Shown: positions 26,969 through 35,582, numbered from the stretch's first letter. The stretch is DNA of 64,000 nucleotides from Bog-756 sp035949055 (GCA_035949055.1 DASZIO010000021.1:37716-101715); one strand, 5' to 3'. Program-made: numbers and translations. Notes: a model not told the origin generated them from the letters alone.

Positions 26969-27672
26969 TGACCAGACCGGGCAACGACGCCGGTCATATC
27001 CTGGTCGTGGACGACGAGCCCTATATCACCGACGTGGTCACCGCTGCGCTGCGATTCGAGGGCTTCGGCAGCGAGGATGTCTCGACCGGTGCGCTGGCCC
27101 TCGACGAGGCGCGTTCGCTGGCCTACGACCTCATCGTGCTGGACGTCATGCTGCCCGACATCGGGGGGTTCGAGGTCTGTCGCCAGCTACGGAGCGAGGG
27201 CATCGCCACTCCGGTGCTTTTCCTCACCGCCCGGGACTCCACTGCGGACAAGCTGAGCGGCCTGGCCGAGGGTGACGACTACGTGACCAAGCCCTTCAGC
27301 CCGGACGAACTGGTGGCCCGGGTCCGGGCCGTGCTCCGGCGAAGCCCGCCCGATGGTGCCGGAGCCGCAGAACGGATCGTCTTCCGCGACCTGGTCATGG
27401 ACACCGGCACGCACGAGGTGTGGCGGGGTGACCACCCCATCGAGCTCACGGCCACCGAGTTCAACCTGCTCCACTACCTGATGCTGCACTCCCGCCAGGT
27501 GCTGTCGAAGGCGCAGATCCTCGCGGCGGTGTGGGAGGACAACTTCACCGGCGACTCCAACATCGTGGAGATCTACATCTCCTACCTGCGCAAGAAGATG
27601 GACTGCTACGACCCGCCCCTCATCCATACCATCCGGCGGGTGGGCTACTCCCTCCGGGAGCCAACTCGATGA
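26968..27672 (+). CDS. OmpR/PhoB-family response regulator
   Basis: 234 aa. The receiver domain has the acidic pair DD at residues 15-16, phospho-acceptor Asp59 (LIVLDVMLPD), Thr in FLTARD and Lys in YVTKPFS. The C-terminal winged helix contains ELTATEFNLLHYLM and IVEIYISYLRKKMD, resembling TrcR/PrrA-type regulators. It overlaps the upstream mannosyltransferase and the downstream kinase by ATGA-type junctions, so all three are co-translated and the kinase is its probable partner. Confidence 0.93.
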   Translation: MTRPGNDAGHILVVDDEPYITDVVTAALRFEGFGSEDVSTGALALDEARSLAYDLIVLDVMLPDIGGFEVCRQLRSEGIATPVLFLTARDSTADKLSGLAEGDDYVTKPFSPDELVARVRAVLRRSPPDGAGAAERIVFRDLVMDTGTHEVWRGDHPIELTATEFNLLHYLMLHSRQVLSKAQILAAVWEDNFTGDSNIVEIYISYLRKKMDCYDPPLIHTIRRVGYSLREPTR

Positions 27673-29231
27673 GGCTGCGGCGCCGCCTCATCGCCACCAT
27701 GATCGTGCTGGTGGCGCTGGGCCTCGCCGCCGTCGACCTCATCACGCTCACCTCCTTGCACTCCTACCTGTACGGCCGGGTGGATGACCAGCTCAATGTG
27801 GCATCGCGCCTGTTGACCCCGTTCCTTTCGCGGGCAGAGGCACGTGGCCTGGGGGTGACCAGCGCCACCATCCAGACCAGGGTCAGCCCCGACCTCTACG
27901 TCGAGATTCTCGACCCGCACAACGCAGTTCTGGTGGCCCGGCCCTCACGGACTTCCGACCAGCTCGACCCCGCCCCCCGCCTCCCCGCGCACTTGCCCGT
28001 GCGGCCGGCCCCCGATCCCGATCGGCCCGGTCGGCGAGATCATGTCTACCGGCCCCGCTCAGGGACCATCACGGTGGGCTCCGCCCTGCCGGCCGGACCG
28101 GAGTATCGCCTGCAGGCCACGTCGTTGGCCGGGGAGACGCTGGTCGTGGCCACCCCACTCGATTCGGTCGAGGCCACCCTGGCTTCGCTGCGGAACATCG
28201 AGGTGGCCGTCTCCATCGGGCTGCTGGTCGCGCTGTTCGTGCTCATGACCATCCTCATCCGGGTGGGGCTCAAGCCGCTCGAGGACATGACCAAGGAGGC
28301 CGACGCCATCGCCGCCGGCGACCTCACCCGTCGTCTCCAACCGACCGACGGCGAGGGCGAGGTGGCGCGGCTCGGCCGGGCCCTCAATGCCATGCTGGCG
28401 CAGATCGAGACGGCCATGGCTCAGCGCGCCGAGTCCGAGGAGCGCCTGCGCAGCTTCCTGGCCGACGCCTCGCACGAGCTCCGGACCCCGCTCACCTCCA
28501 TCCGGGGCTATGCCGAGCTCTTGCGGCGGGAGGTGCTGGCCGACCAACCCAGCCGCGACCGGGCCCTGTCCCGGATCGAGCGGGAGGCCGCCCGCATGGG
28601 CGCCCTCGTCGGGGACCTGGCCGTCCTGGCGCGTGAAGGTGAGGGTCGGGAGCCCACCCGGTACCGGGTCGACCTGTCGGCCGTGGCGGCCGACGCCGTG
28701 GCCGATGCCCGGGCCGTCGACGCCGACCGTCCCATCGAGCTCAGCACCGAGGGCGAGGTCGCGGTGGCCGGCGAGAGCGCCCGGCTCGAGCAGCTGGTCC
28801 ACAACCTGATCGGGAACGCATTGGCTCACACCCCGGCCGGCACCCCGGTCAACGTTCGAGTGGCGGTGGACGCCGGTGAGGCGGTGCTGGAGGTGGCCGA
28901 CCAGGGCCCGGGGATGACCGCCGAGCAGGCGGCGCACGTGTTCGACCGCTTCTACCGCGGCGACGCGGCCCGCCTCGACGGGGGATCGGGTCTGGGGCTG
29001 TTCATCGTGGCCCGGCTGGCCCATACCTTCGGTGGCCGGGTCTCGGTCGACACCGATCTCGGGACGGGCTCGACCTTCCAGGTCGTGTTGCCCCTCTACG
29101 ATGCCGACAGGCGCCGGGTGGAACGGCCGGACGACCGCCCGCGCCGCACAGAACCGGACAACCAACGCGGCGCGGGACGTGGGAACGAGCGCGGGGCGGA
29201 ACGGGAGAAAGAGGATGCTGGCATCGACTGA
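27669..29231 (+). CDS. Sensor histidine kinase
   Basis: 520 aa. Membrane segments at about 8-28 and 178-200 flank a ~150-residue extracytoplasmic sensor region; a HAMP domain follows (about 200-253), then the dimerisation domain with His269 in DASHELRTPLTS, and an HATPase with N-box LIGNALAHTP, DQGPGMT and GGSGLGLFIV. The tail is charged and repetitive (RRTEPDNQRGAGRGNERGAE). It shares the regulator's transcript. What it senses cannot be read from sequence. Confidence 0.93.
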   Translation: MRLRRRLIATMIVLVALGLAAVDLITLTSLHSYLYGRVDDQLNVASRLLTPFLSRAEARGLGVTSATIQTRVSPDLYVEILDPHNAVLVARPSRTSDQLDPAPRLPAHLPVRPAPDPDRPGRRDHVYRPRSGTITVGSALPAGPEYRLQATSLAGETLVVATPLDSVEATLASLRNIEVAVSIGLLVALFVLMTILIRVGLKPLEDMTKEADAIAAGDLTRRLQPTDGEGEVARLGRALNAMLAQIETAMAQRAESEERLRSFLADASHELRTPLTSIRGYAELLRREVLADQPSRDRALSRIEREAARMGALVGDLAVLAREGEGREPTRYRVDLSAVAADAVADARAVDADRPIELSTEGEVAVAGESARLEQLVHNLIGNALAHTPAGTPVNVRVAVDAGEAVLEVADQGPGMTAEQAAHVFDRFYRGDAARLDGGSGLGLFIVARLAHTFGGRVSVDTDLGTGSTFQVVLPLYDADRRRVERPDDRPRRTEPDNQRGAGRGNERGAEREKEDAGID

Positions 29232-30048
29232 GCTGGGCTCGGGCCCGCCGGTGCTCCTCCTGCACGGGCAGCCCGGCACCGGCGCATCCTGGAAGCCCCT
29301 CATGGCGATGCTCGACCGGGAGTTCCGCCTGCTGGCTCCGGATCGGACCGGCTACGGGTCCTCGCCCGGCGAGGCGGTGGGGCTGGCCGCCAACGCCGAG
29401 CAAGTGGCCGAATTCCTGGCCGAGCGCGGCGCGGCGCCGGCGACCGTGGTGGCCCACAGCTGGTCGGGCGGAGCGGCCGTGCTGCTCGCCAGCCGCCACC
29501 CGGCCATGGTGAAGAGTCTGGTGCTGGTCGGGGCGGCCTGCACTCCGGACAGCATCGGTGTCCTCGACCGGTGGCTCAACATCCCGATGGTGGGCGACGT
29601 CCTCACCGTGGCCGGCCTGGCCGGCATCGGGTCGGTCCTGCCGTGGGTCAGGGGACTGGCGCTTCCCGTCGCGCCGGGCCGCATTCGGGACCGGCTGGCC
29701 GCGGCCCTGCCCGACCGCGAGGTCATGCGGGGAGCACGCGGGGCGCTCGGGCGCAACAAGCGATCGTTCATGATCGAGCAGCAGGCGCTCGTCGACGAGC
29801 TGCCGGCGGTGACCGCCGCCCTGGGCGCGCTCGATCTCCCGGTAGCCGTGGTCTGTGGCCAGTGGGACATCGTGGTGCCCACCCGGGCCGCGGCCAGCCT
29901 GGCCCGGGCTGTCCCAGGCGCACGATTGACCATCGTTCCCCGCGCCGGCCACTTCGTGGCTCGTGACGACCCCGAAGCCTTGGCCGAGCTGATCCGAGAC
30001 ACGGACCGCAGGGCGTCCTCGGCCCGCGACGGGCGGGCGATCAGCTGA
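29215..30048 (+). CDS. Alpha/beta hydrolase
   Basis: 277 aa. Oxyanion-loop motif LLLHGQPGTG, nucleophile elbow AHSWSGGAAVLLAS with Ser, a candidate Asp near CGQWDIVVPTRA, and catalytic His in PRAGHFVARDDP. This is the haloalkane/epoxide hydrolase-esterase superfamily; substrate unknown. ATG 29215 has a strong GAGAAAGAGG ribosome site and overlaps the kinase end by 17 nt. Its 3' end overlaps the convergent menF by 8 nt. Confidence 0.85.
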   Translation: MLASTELGSGPPVLLLHGQPGTGASWKPLMAMLDREFRLLAPDRTGYGSSPGEAVGLAANAEQVAEFLAERGAAPATVVAHSWSGGAAVLLASRHPAMVKSLVLVGAACTPDSIGVLDRWLNIPMVGDVLTVAGLAGIGSVLPWVRGLALPVAPGRIRDRLAAALPDREVMRGARGALGRNKRSFMIEQQALVDELPAVTAALGALDLPVAVVCGQWDIVVPTRAAASLARAVPGARLTIVPRAGHFVARDDPEALAELIRDTDRRASSARDGRAIS

Positions 30049-31477
30049 CCGTTTGTCCGCGCCGGTGCGGGGCTTGTCCGCGCCGGTGCGGGGCAACCGG
30101 CAGGTGCTGGAGCCCGGGAGCCAGCGCGTCGAGGACGGCGTTGAATTTGAGGTTGGTCTCGGCCAGTTCGACCTCTGGGTCCGATCCGTCGACGATACCC
30201 ACGCCGGCGGCCAACCGAGCTGTCCGGTCGCGGATAGAGACCGCCCTGATTCCGAGCATCCATTTGCCGTCGCCGGCCCCGTCCATGTAACCCACCGGCC
30301 CCGCATAGCGTCCTCGCGAGCCGGGTTCGAGCCGGGCGATGAGCGTTCGGGCCGCCTCGGTGGGAACGCCCCCGACCGCCGGCGTCGGATGGAGGGCTCC
30401 GACCAATTCCAGGGCGGACAGCGCCCGTCTTCCGGCCGCGTCGGACAGGGTGCCGTCCAGGGCGGTGCCCAGGTGGACGAGGCTGTGCAGCTGCACGAGG
30501 TCGGGACCGCCGGGCACGTCGAGCTCGGAGCACAGAGGGCCGAGGAGCCCGGCGATGGCCTCGACCACCAGCCGGTGCTCGTTGGCGTCCTTCGCCGAGG
30601 CGAGGAGCTCCAACGGGAGGATGCCCACCCCGGTCGCCCCCGACTCCGTTGGTGACGGTCCAGTGGTGCCGGCCAAGGGCCGGCTCCTGATCCGGAGGCC
30701 GGTCCGCTCGATCAGCAGCTCCGGGCTGGCCCCGACGAACTGGCCATCCGGGGCCGGGAGGGAAAAGACGGCGCAGCCGGGCTCGAGGCGGTGCCATCGG
30801 CGCAACAGCTCGGCGATGTCGATGCGCTCACCGGTCGTGACTTCCACCTGGCGGGACAGCACCACTTTGGACAGCTGGCCGCGATGGATGGCGGCGAGCG
30901 CCTCGTCCACCATGGCTTCGAAGGAATCCTCGGTCGAGAGCGCCGCGACCCGCGGCGGTGACGCGAGGCTGTCCGCGACGGCCGGACCGTTCACATCGCG
31001 GGCGAGGCGGGACCCGAGCCGAGCGTCGAGCCGGGTCCGGATCTCGTCCGTGCCGGTCGGGAGTCCGGAACGATCGGTTGTCACCACCGTGACCCACTCC
31101 TGACCCGAGGGTTCGATGCCGAAGATGATCTCGGGGACAGTGAGGGTGGCGGCGGCCGAGCGGTCGAAGGGCAGGGCGCCGAAGGCCATCACCCCTGAGC
31201 GGCCGACACCCGGGCCGGGTCCGACCCGGTCCTCGCAGGGGATGGAAGCCAGTCCGCGGGCGGCGTCCTCCAGCTCCAGGGGGGCATCGAGGCCATGCGG
31301 CAGCGGGATGGTGGCGGCACACCCCACGCCGACCAGCACGCGACCCTCGCTGAGGAAGGCGATCCCGTCCGGCCCGGCCAGACCGAACGGATCGATTCCC
31401 GGGCCGGGTCCGAGAGGTAGCCGCACCGCCACCAGGTTGGTCGATGCCGCAACCGCTGGATGCCGCGGTGCCCTCAT
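30041..31477 (-). CDS. menF: Isochorismate synthase
   Basis: Converts chorismate to isochorismate, the first step to menaquinone. 478 aa. The chorismate-binding domain is C-terminal: QLSKVVLSRQVEV, RPLAGT, SAKDANEHRLVVEAI, LHPTPAVGGVPTE and RGRYAGPVGYMD. ATG 31477 overlaps the menG stop (ATGA). The tail contains a duplicated APHRRGQ heptapeptide from an exact 21-nt tandem repeat, just before the stop. Other chorismate enzymes (salicylate or anthranilate synthases) share the fold, but menG next door favours MenF. Confidence 0.88.
   Translation of the reverse strand: MRAPRHPAVAASTNLVAVRLPLGPGPGIDPFGLAGPDGIAFLSEGRVLVGVGCAATIPLPHGLDAPLELEDAARGLASIPCEDRVGPGPGVGRSGVMAFGALPFDRSAAATLTVPEIIFGIEPSGQEWVTVVTTDRSGLPTGTDEIRTRLDARLGSRLARDVNGPAVADSLASPPRVAALSTEDSFEAMVDEALAAIHRGQLSKVVLSRQVEVTTGERIDIAELLRRWHRLEPGCAVFSLPAPDGQFVGASPELLIERTGLRIRSRPLAGTTGPSPTESGATGVGILPLELLASAKDANEHRLVVEAIAGLLGPLCSELDVPGGPDLVQLHSLVHLGTALDGTLSDAAGRRALSALELVGALHPTPAVGGVPTEAARTLIARLEPGSRGRYAGPVGYMDGAGDGKWMLGIRAVSIRDRTARLAAGVGIVDGSDPEVELAETNLKFNAVLDALAPGLQHLPVAPHRRGQAPHRRGQTVS
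30053..30094. repeat. Two exact 21-nt tandem repeats at the end of menF
   Basis: Two consecutive 21-nt copies encode the repeated APHRRGQ near the MenF C-terminus. The array lies right at the junction with the convergent hydrolase gene. Confidence 0.85.
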
Positions 31478-32223
31478 CGGAGGCCGCGGCGGGTGGCGGT
31501 GATCAGCTGGCTGAGCCCGCCCGACAGGGGGCGCCGGTTGACGGTCGAGAACCCCGAGCCCATGAGCATGGTGCGCAACCCGGCTGTGGTCGGCAGGTAC
31601 GCGGTCGAGCGGGGGAGGTACCGGTAGGCGTCGGCGTCGGAGACCAGGGCCCCGATGAGCGGCACGGCCCGGTGGAACCACACGCGGTGACCGGTGAGCA
31701 ACGGCCCGTGTTCTGGTTCGGCCACCTCGAGGAGGCTGATGCGGCCGCCCGGTCGCACCACCCGGCCGAGCTCGTCGAAGACCGCACCGAGGGTCGTGAA
31801 GTTGCGCAGGGCGTACCCGCAGGTGACGCCGTCCACCGACCCCGAGGCCAACGGGAGCAGGGTCGCGTCGGCCTGGATGAGCGGACGCTCGATGTGGTTG
31901 GCCCGCAACATTCCTGACGACAGGTCGATGCCGAAGGAACGAAGTCCGACGCGACCGAGGATGGCGAGGAAGTCTCCCGTGCCACAGGCCAGATCCAGGA
32001 CAAGCGACTTCCGTGGCAGACCGAGGGCCCGGACGGCCTGCCGTCGCCACCGCAGGTCGAGCCCGAAGGTCATCATGCGGTTCACCACGTCGTAGCGGGG
32101 GGCGATGGCGTCGAACATGGTCCGGACGGCCTTGGTCTTCTCGTCACCGGTGGGCAGGCCGGTGGGGGCTGTCGGTTGCGCCAGGTGGGCAGCCACCGAC
32201 CCGGCCCGGCCCGTCCCCTTCAT
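31474..32223 (-). CDS. menG: Demethylmenaquinone methyltransferase
   Basis: SAM-dependent methylation of demethylmenaquinone, the last menaquinone step. 249 aa, UbiE/MenG family: FDAIAPRYDVVNRMMTFGLD, SAM motif I VLDLACGTGDFLAIL, and CGYALRNFTTLGAVFDELGRV with PGGRISLLEVAEPE. The open frame extends further upstream, but ATG 32223 overlaps the merR stop as ATGA and is the clear start. It is coupled to menF by another ATGA, so merR-menG-menF form an operon. Confidence 0.93.
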   Translation of the reverse strand: MKGTGRAGSVAAHLAQPTAPTGLPTGDEKTKAVRTMFDAIAPRYDVVNRMMTFGLDLRWRRQAVRALGLPRKSLVLDLACGTGDFLAILGRVGLRSFGIDLSSGMLRANHIERPLIQADATLLPLASGSVDGVTCGYALRNFTTLGAVFDELGRVVRPGGRISLLEVAEPEHGPLLTGHRVWFHRAVPLIGALVSDADAYRYLPRSTAYLPTTAGLRTMLMGSGFSTVNRRPLSGGLSQLITATRRGLR

Positions 32224-33104
32224 CCGAGGACCGCCCGGTCGGTTTGTTCCGGCCCGGTCGGATCCAGGTCCGCGTCGGCTCCGATCCGGTCGTGCACAGC
32301 CCGACGTTCCGCCGGTGATCCGACGCGCTCGACGTGGTCCAACGCCGTCTTGACCAGAGTGCGGGTGAAGTGGTGGCCGACTAGGGCGTTGACGGCAGGG
32401 AGCAGCTCGGCGTAGGCGTGGAGGAGACCCTCGACGTCTGGCTCCCCGCCGGCCGCCGCGGCCCCGCCGCTCTTCGGCGACCGACCCCGGCGGAGCGGTT
32501 CGCGCACATAGGCCGAGAACATGGCCACCGCCTCGAGGGCGGTGGCCTCGGTGGCCTGGTGGTGCCGGCGGGCCAGGTCGAGGAGGGCCGAGAGGGGGAT
32601 GCCCCAATCCAACAGGAGCAGCCCGGCCCGGGCGGCGGCCACGTCCTCTTGCGTGTAGCGCTCGTCCCGGCCGATGCGCCGGGGGATGAGCAGGCCCTCG
32701 GCCTCGACGGCCTTGAGCACCTCCAGCGGCACCCCGGTGGCCACCGCCAGCTGGTCCAGGGTCAGGGCGTCGTCGTCCGCCTCGCCGGACCCGGGGGCGG
32801 TCTGGCCCGGCTCATGGGCCTTGCGGTTGCCGGACCGCGGGTCGTGGATGCCTGAGAGCTCGGCCAGCAGGGCCTCGTCGGCCGCGTCGAGGTCTCCCGA
32901 CACCAGGCGGGCAATGGTGGCCAGCGTGAACCCCTCCTGCTGCAAGGTCCGGATGCGCTCGAGGCGGGCCTGATGTGATTCGCCGTACCAGGCCAGGCGG
33001 CCCTCCCGGCGGGGCGGGTCGAGCAACCCCTTGCTCTGGTAGTAGCGGATGGTGTCGACCGAGACCCCGGCCCGAGCCGACAGCTGTTCGACCCGCATCT
33101 CCAC
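32220..33104 (-). CDS. MerR-family transcriptional regulator
   Basis: 294 aa. An N-terminal MerR helix-turn-helix (VEQLSARAGVSVDTIRYYQ) and wing (LAWYGESHQARLERI) are followed by a coiled segment and a second, more divergent MerR-like helix-turn-helix at about 110-165 (LTLDQLAVATGVPLEVLKAV); the C-terminal ~120 residues may be the effector domain. No metal-binding Cys cluster is seen. GTG 33104 lies exactly 6 nt after a TAGAAT box, and a perfect palindrome sits just upstream, suggesting self-control and control of menG-menF. Confidence 0.88.
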   Translation of the reverse strand: MEMRVEQLSARAGVSVDTIRYYQSKGLLDPPRREGRLAWYGESHQARLERIRTLQQEGFTLATIARLVSGDLDAADEALLAELSGIHDPRSGNRKAHEPGQTAPGSGEADDDALTLDQLAVATGVPLEVLKAVEAEGLLIPRRIGRDERYTQEDVAAARAGLLLLDWGIPLSALLDLARRHHQATEATALEAVAMFSAYVREPLRRGRSPKSGGAAAAGGEPDVEGLLHAYAELLPAVNALVGHHFTRTLVKTALDHVERVGSPAERRAVHDRIGADADLDPTGPEQTDRAVLG

Positions 33105-33110
33105 GGGCTC

Positions 33111-33116
33111 ATTCTA
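33111..33116 (-). promoter_or_regulatory. -10 box of the merR-menG-menF operon
   Basis: On the minus strand the sequence reads TAGAAT, 6 nt, GTG (33104). A leaderless start is predicted. Confidence 0.6.
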
Positions 33117-33122
33117 GGAGTG

Positions 33123-33145
33123 ATCGCTCGTATTGTCCGAGCGAT
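33123..33145. promoter_or_regulatory. Candidate MerR operator (8-7-8 palindrome)
   Basis: ATCGCTCG (33123-33130) and CGAGCGAT (33138-33145) are perfect inverted arms around a 7-nt spacer. The site ends 6 nt upstream of the -10 box, covering the -35 region, where MerR-family dimers bind. It lies between maoC and merR. Confidence 0.6.
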
Positions 33146-33214
33146 GGACTATCTCCCGAGCGGATCGGGCGGCCAGTCCCGTGGAGCGGCCCGGCTCCGT
33201 GGAGCCGCGTGCTC

Positions 33215-33256
33215 AGTCGGCTCAGTGCAAGTAGCAGTCGGCTCAGTAGAAGTAGC
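33215..33256. repeat. 21-nt tandem duplication at the maoC 3' end
   Basis: Two 21-nt units differing at two positions. The copy nearest the gene carries the last maoC codons and its stop; the other repeats them as untranslated sequence just downstream. Confidence 0.8.
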
Positions 33257-33698
33257 GGTAGACCACCTGGGCGACACAGCTCGGTTTGCTCGACCCTTCT
33301 GTCTCGAAGGTCATGTCGAAGATCACCTGGACACCCCCCGAGACGTCCTCGGCGCCGGCCACGGCGACGCCGAGCCTGAGGTTGCTCCCGACGGGGACCG
33401 GAGCGGGGAAGCGGACCTTGTTGCACCCGTAGTTGACCCCCATCGACGCTCCTTCGACCACCAAGACCTCCCCGAGGTACACCGGGGCCAGGGAGAGGGT
33501 GAGGTAGCCGTGGGCGATGGCGGTCCCGAAGGGCCCGGCCGTGGCGCGCTCGGGGTCGACGTGAATCCACTGATGGTCGCCCGTGGCGTCGGCGAACAGG
33601 TTGATCTGTTCCTGTTCGATCCGGTGCCACCCGCTGTAGCCGAGGTGCTGCCCGGCCAGATCATGGAACTTGTCGATGCCCTTCACGGTGGTAGCCAT
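33243..33698 (-). CDS. MaoC-like (R)-specific enoyl-CoA hydratase
   Basis: 151 aa, single hot-dog fold. The hydratase motif FADATGDHQWIHVDPERA contains the catalytic Asp and His, followed by GTAIAHGYLTLSL. Members hydrate trans-2-enoyl-CoA or a related acyl-thioester; the exact chain is unknown. ATG 33698 is preceded by TACAGT at a 6-nt spacing. It lies 138 nt upstream of the merR-menG-menF operon in the same direction but has its own promoter and is likely separate. Confidence 0.87.
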   Translation of the reverse strand: MATTVKGIDKFHDLAGQHLGYSGWHRIEQEQINLFADATGDHQWIHVDPERATAGPFGTAIAHGYLTLSLAPVYLGEVLVVEGASMGVNYGCNKVRFPAPVPVGSNLRLGVAVAGAEDVSGGVQVIFDMTFETEGSSKPSCVAQVVYRYFY

Positions 33699-33704
33699 GC
33701 ACCG

Positions 33705-33710
33705 ACTGTA
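33705..33710 (-). promoter_or_regulatory. -10 box of maoC-like gene
   Basis: Minus strand TACAGT, 6 nt, ATG (33698); leaderless geometry. Confidence 0.55.
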
Positions 33711-33837
33711 GGGGAGCGGGAACCGGGGCGACCACCCGCGGGGAGTGGGTCCGGCACCGGCACCCTCTGGACCGGCGACGCCAGGTGAGGCGCTCCTTTG
33801 AACCAATTTCAGCATCTCCTTAGTGAGGTGTGCTCGG

Positions 33838-33843
33838 TACGCT
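33838..33843 (+). promoter_or_regulatory. -10 box of the VIT-family gene
   Basis: TACGCT ends 6 nt before GTG 33850. This spacing decides the start over the in-frame GTG at 33823, which lies upstream of the box. Confidence 0.55.
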
Positions 33844-33849
33844 GACGGC

Positions 33850-34539
33850 GTGGCTCTCGAGCACCATCGGAACCTGCAGGGCGGGGGCGCGCGCGCCGCG
33901 GTCTTCGGGGTCAGCGACGGCCTCGTCTCCAATGTGGCCCTGATCCTCGGGATGGCCGGCGCCCACGCAACGGCGGGGGCCGTTCGCCTGGCCGGCTTGG
34001 CCGGTCTGATCGCCGGCGCCTTCTCCATGGCGGCCGGGGAGTACGTGTCGATGCGCGCCCAGTCCGAACTGATGCAAAGGGAGCTCGACGTCGAGCGGCA
34101 GGCCATCCGCCACGATCCGGAGGACGAGCAGAAGGAGCTGGCGGCCATCTACGAGAGCAGGGGCCTCGACTCGGGTCTGGCCGAGGAGCTCTCGGTCAAG
34201 ATGATGCGGAGCCCTGAGCTCGCCCTCGAAACCCACGCCCGGGAGGAGCTCGGTATCGACCCGGAGCAGACCGGGAAGCCGGTGCAGGCGGCCGTCTCCT
34301 CCTTCAGCGCCTTCGCCCTCGGCGCGGTGATCCCGTTGCTCCCGTGGCTCGTCACCGGGGGCACGACCGCCATCCGGTGGTCGATGGCACTCGGCGCCCT
34401 GGCCGCCTTCGGCGTCGGGGCGGCCCTGGCCCACTTCACCGGACGGTGGTGGCTGTTCTCGGCCGTTCGCCAGCTGTTCATCTCGGCCATCGCCGCATCA
34501 GTCACCTACTCGATCGGGCACGTGGTCGGATTGGGCTGA
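33850..34539 (+). CDS. VIT1/CCC1-family transporter
   Basis: 229 aa. The family start AAVFGVSDGLVSNVALILGMAG and the adjacent AGAFSMAAGEYVSMRAQSEL are clear; a charged cytoplasmic helix (about 75-150) separates the first two from the last three membrane segments. Yeast and plant relatives move Fe2+ and Mn2+; the bacterial role is likely metal efflux or storage (inference). The gene is convergent with mshD; an 18-nt tandem repeat fills the gap. Confidence 0.88.
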   Translation: MALEHHRNLQGGGARAAVFGVSDGLVSNVALILGMAGAHATAGAVRLAGLAGLIAGAFSMAAGEYVSMRAQSELMQRELDVERQAIRHDPEDEQKELAAIYESRGLDSGLAEELSVKMMRSPELALETHAREELGIDPEQTGKPVQAAVSSFSAFALGAVIPLLPWLVTGGTTAIRWSMALGALAAFGVGAALAHFTGRWWLFSAVRQLFISAIAASVTYSIGHVVGLG

Positions 34540-34540
34540 T

Positions 34541-34594
34541 CGACGTGGCCCGTCCGACCGGCGTGGCCCGTCCGATCGGCGTGGCGCGTCGGGG
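34541..34594. repeat. Three 18-nt tandem repeats between VIT gene and mshD
   Basis: Two nearly identical 18-nt units and a decayed third, of the form CGNCGTGGCCCGTCCGAN, begin right after the VIT stop and fill the 58-nt gap to the mshD stop. Confidence 0.8.
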
Positions 34595-34597
34595 GCG

Positions 34598-35560
34598 TCA
34601 CTCAGGCGGGTCGAGCTGGGCGAGATAGGCCCGGTCGATGTGGTCCTCGGTGAAGCCCATCGACCGGTACATCGACATGGCCGAAGTGTTGTCCCCGTCC
34701 ACGTAGAGCATCCCCGTGCGGAGGCCGTGGCCCGCCAGCCACTCCAGCCCGGCGAGGGTCAGCGCCCGTCCGAAGCCTCGTCCCTGGAAGTCCGGATCGA
34801 CGCCGATCACGTAGATCTCACCCATGGGGGGGTTGGTTCCGGCATGGACCTTCGTCCAGCACGACCCGGCCAGTCGTCCCTCCTCCTCGAGGAGGAGGAA
34901 GCCGGCGGGGTCGAACCACGGTTCCCTCTCGCGCTCGACCAGCCGGGAGAGCTCCCACATGCCCTGCTCCGGGTGCGCGGAAAAGGCTCGGTTGTTGGCG
35001 GTGAGCCACGCTGCCTCGTCGTGTCCGGGTTGAAACGGTCGGGTCCGGATGGCTAGCGTCCGTTTGGCGGCCAGTTGCTCGGGTACGGGGAGGGGACAAC
35101 GCATCTGCACGAGGTCCCGTTCGACGCCGAAGCCGAGGGTCGACGCTAACGCGTCATCGTCGGGTGAGGCTTTCGATGCCCAGAAACGCAAGCTCCCCCC
35201 ACCCCTCGTCTGCACCTCGTCGATGGCTGCGCTGAGGAGAGCCTCGGCGACCTTTCCCCTCTCCTCGGCCGCGGGGTCGACCGCCAGTTCCACGGCGTAG
35301 GCACGGCGTGACGTTCTGCCGTCGATCTGGGCGTACCCGCACAGTCCCGGTCGGCCGGCCCGGCGGGCCACCAAGCCGAGGAAGAGGTGGCCGTGGCCCG
35401 AGGCGGTACCGTTCTCCGATGCCTGGAGCAGGGCAAGGCGCTTCTGCTCACCGAGCGCCGGGTGGTCCCGGGCGTCGGAGGTCCGGTGGAGCAGGGTGGT
35501 GATCTCACCCTCGAGCGACGGACCGGGGGCCGTGACCGCGCTCAGGTCCAGACCCTCCAT
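34598..35560 (-). CDS. mshD: Mycothiol synthase
   Basis: Acetylates Cys-GlcN-Ins with acetyl-CoA, the last step in mycothiol synthesis. 320 aa with two GNAT domains. The C-terminal active one has the MshD signatures NNRAFSAHPEQGMWEL, REPWFDPAGFLLLEEEGRL, CWTKVHAGTNPPMGE and GRGFGRALTLAGLEWL. It shares a 29-nt divergent promoter region with nth. Mycothiol is an actinobacterial thiol, so the gene supports the taxonomic guess. Confidence 0.93.
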   Translation of the reverse strand: MEGLDLSAVTAPGPSLEGEITTLLHRTSDARDHPALGEQKRLALLQASENGTASGHGHLFLGLVARRAGRPGLCGYAQIDGRTSRRAYAVELAVDPAAEERGKVAEALLSAAIDEVQTRGGGSLRFWASKASPDDDALASTLGFGVERDLVQMRCPLPVPEQLAAKRTLAIRTRPFQPGHDEAAWLTANNRAFSAHPEQGMWELSRLVEREREPWFDPAGFLLLEEEGRLAGSCWTKVHAGTNPPMGEIYVIGVDPDFQGRGFGRALTLAGLEWLAGHGLRTGMLYVDGDNTSAMSMYRSMGFTEDHIDRAYLAQLDPPE

Positions 35561-35566
35561 GGATGC

Positions 35567-35572
35567 ACGCTA
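35567..35572 (-). promoter_or_regulatory. -10 box of mshD
   Basis: Minus strand TAGCGT, 6 nt, ATG 35560; leaderless. It lies 4 nt from the -10 box of nth, which points the other way. Confidence 0.6.
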
Positions 35573-35576
35573 CCGG

Positions 35577-35582
35577 TAGTCT
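35577..35582 (+). promoter_or_regulatory. -10 box of nth
   Basis: TAGTCT ends 7 nt before ATG 35590; leaderless geometry, back to back with the mshD box. Confidence 0.6.

Noticed and set aside
31478..32050. N-terminal extension of MenF
   Set aside because: It is a shadow of menG on the same strand; ATG 31477 overlaps the menG stop.
33120..33788. 222-aa plus-strand ORF over maoC
   Set aside because: It is antisense to a clear MaoC domain and has no conserved motif.
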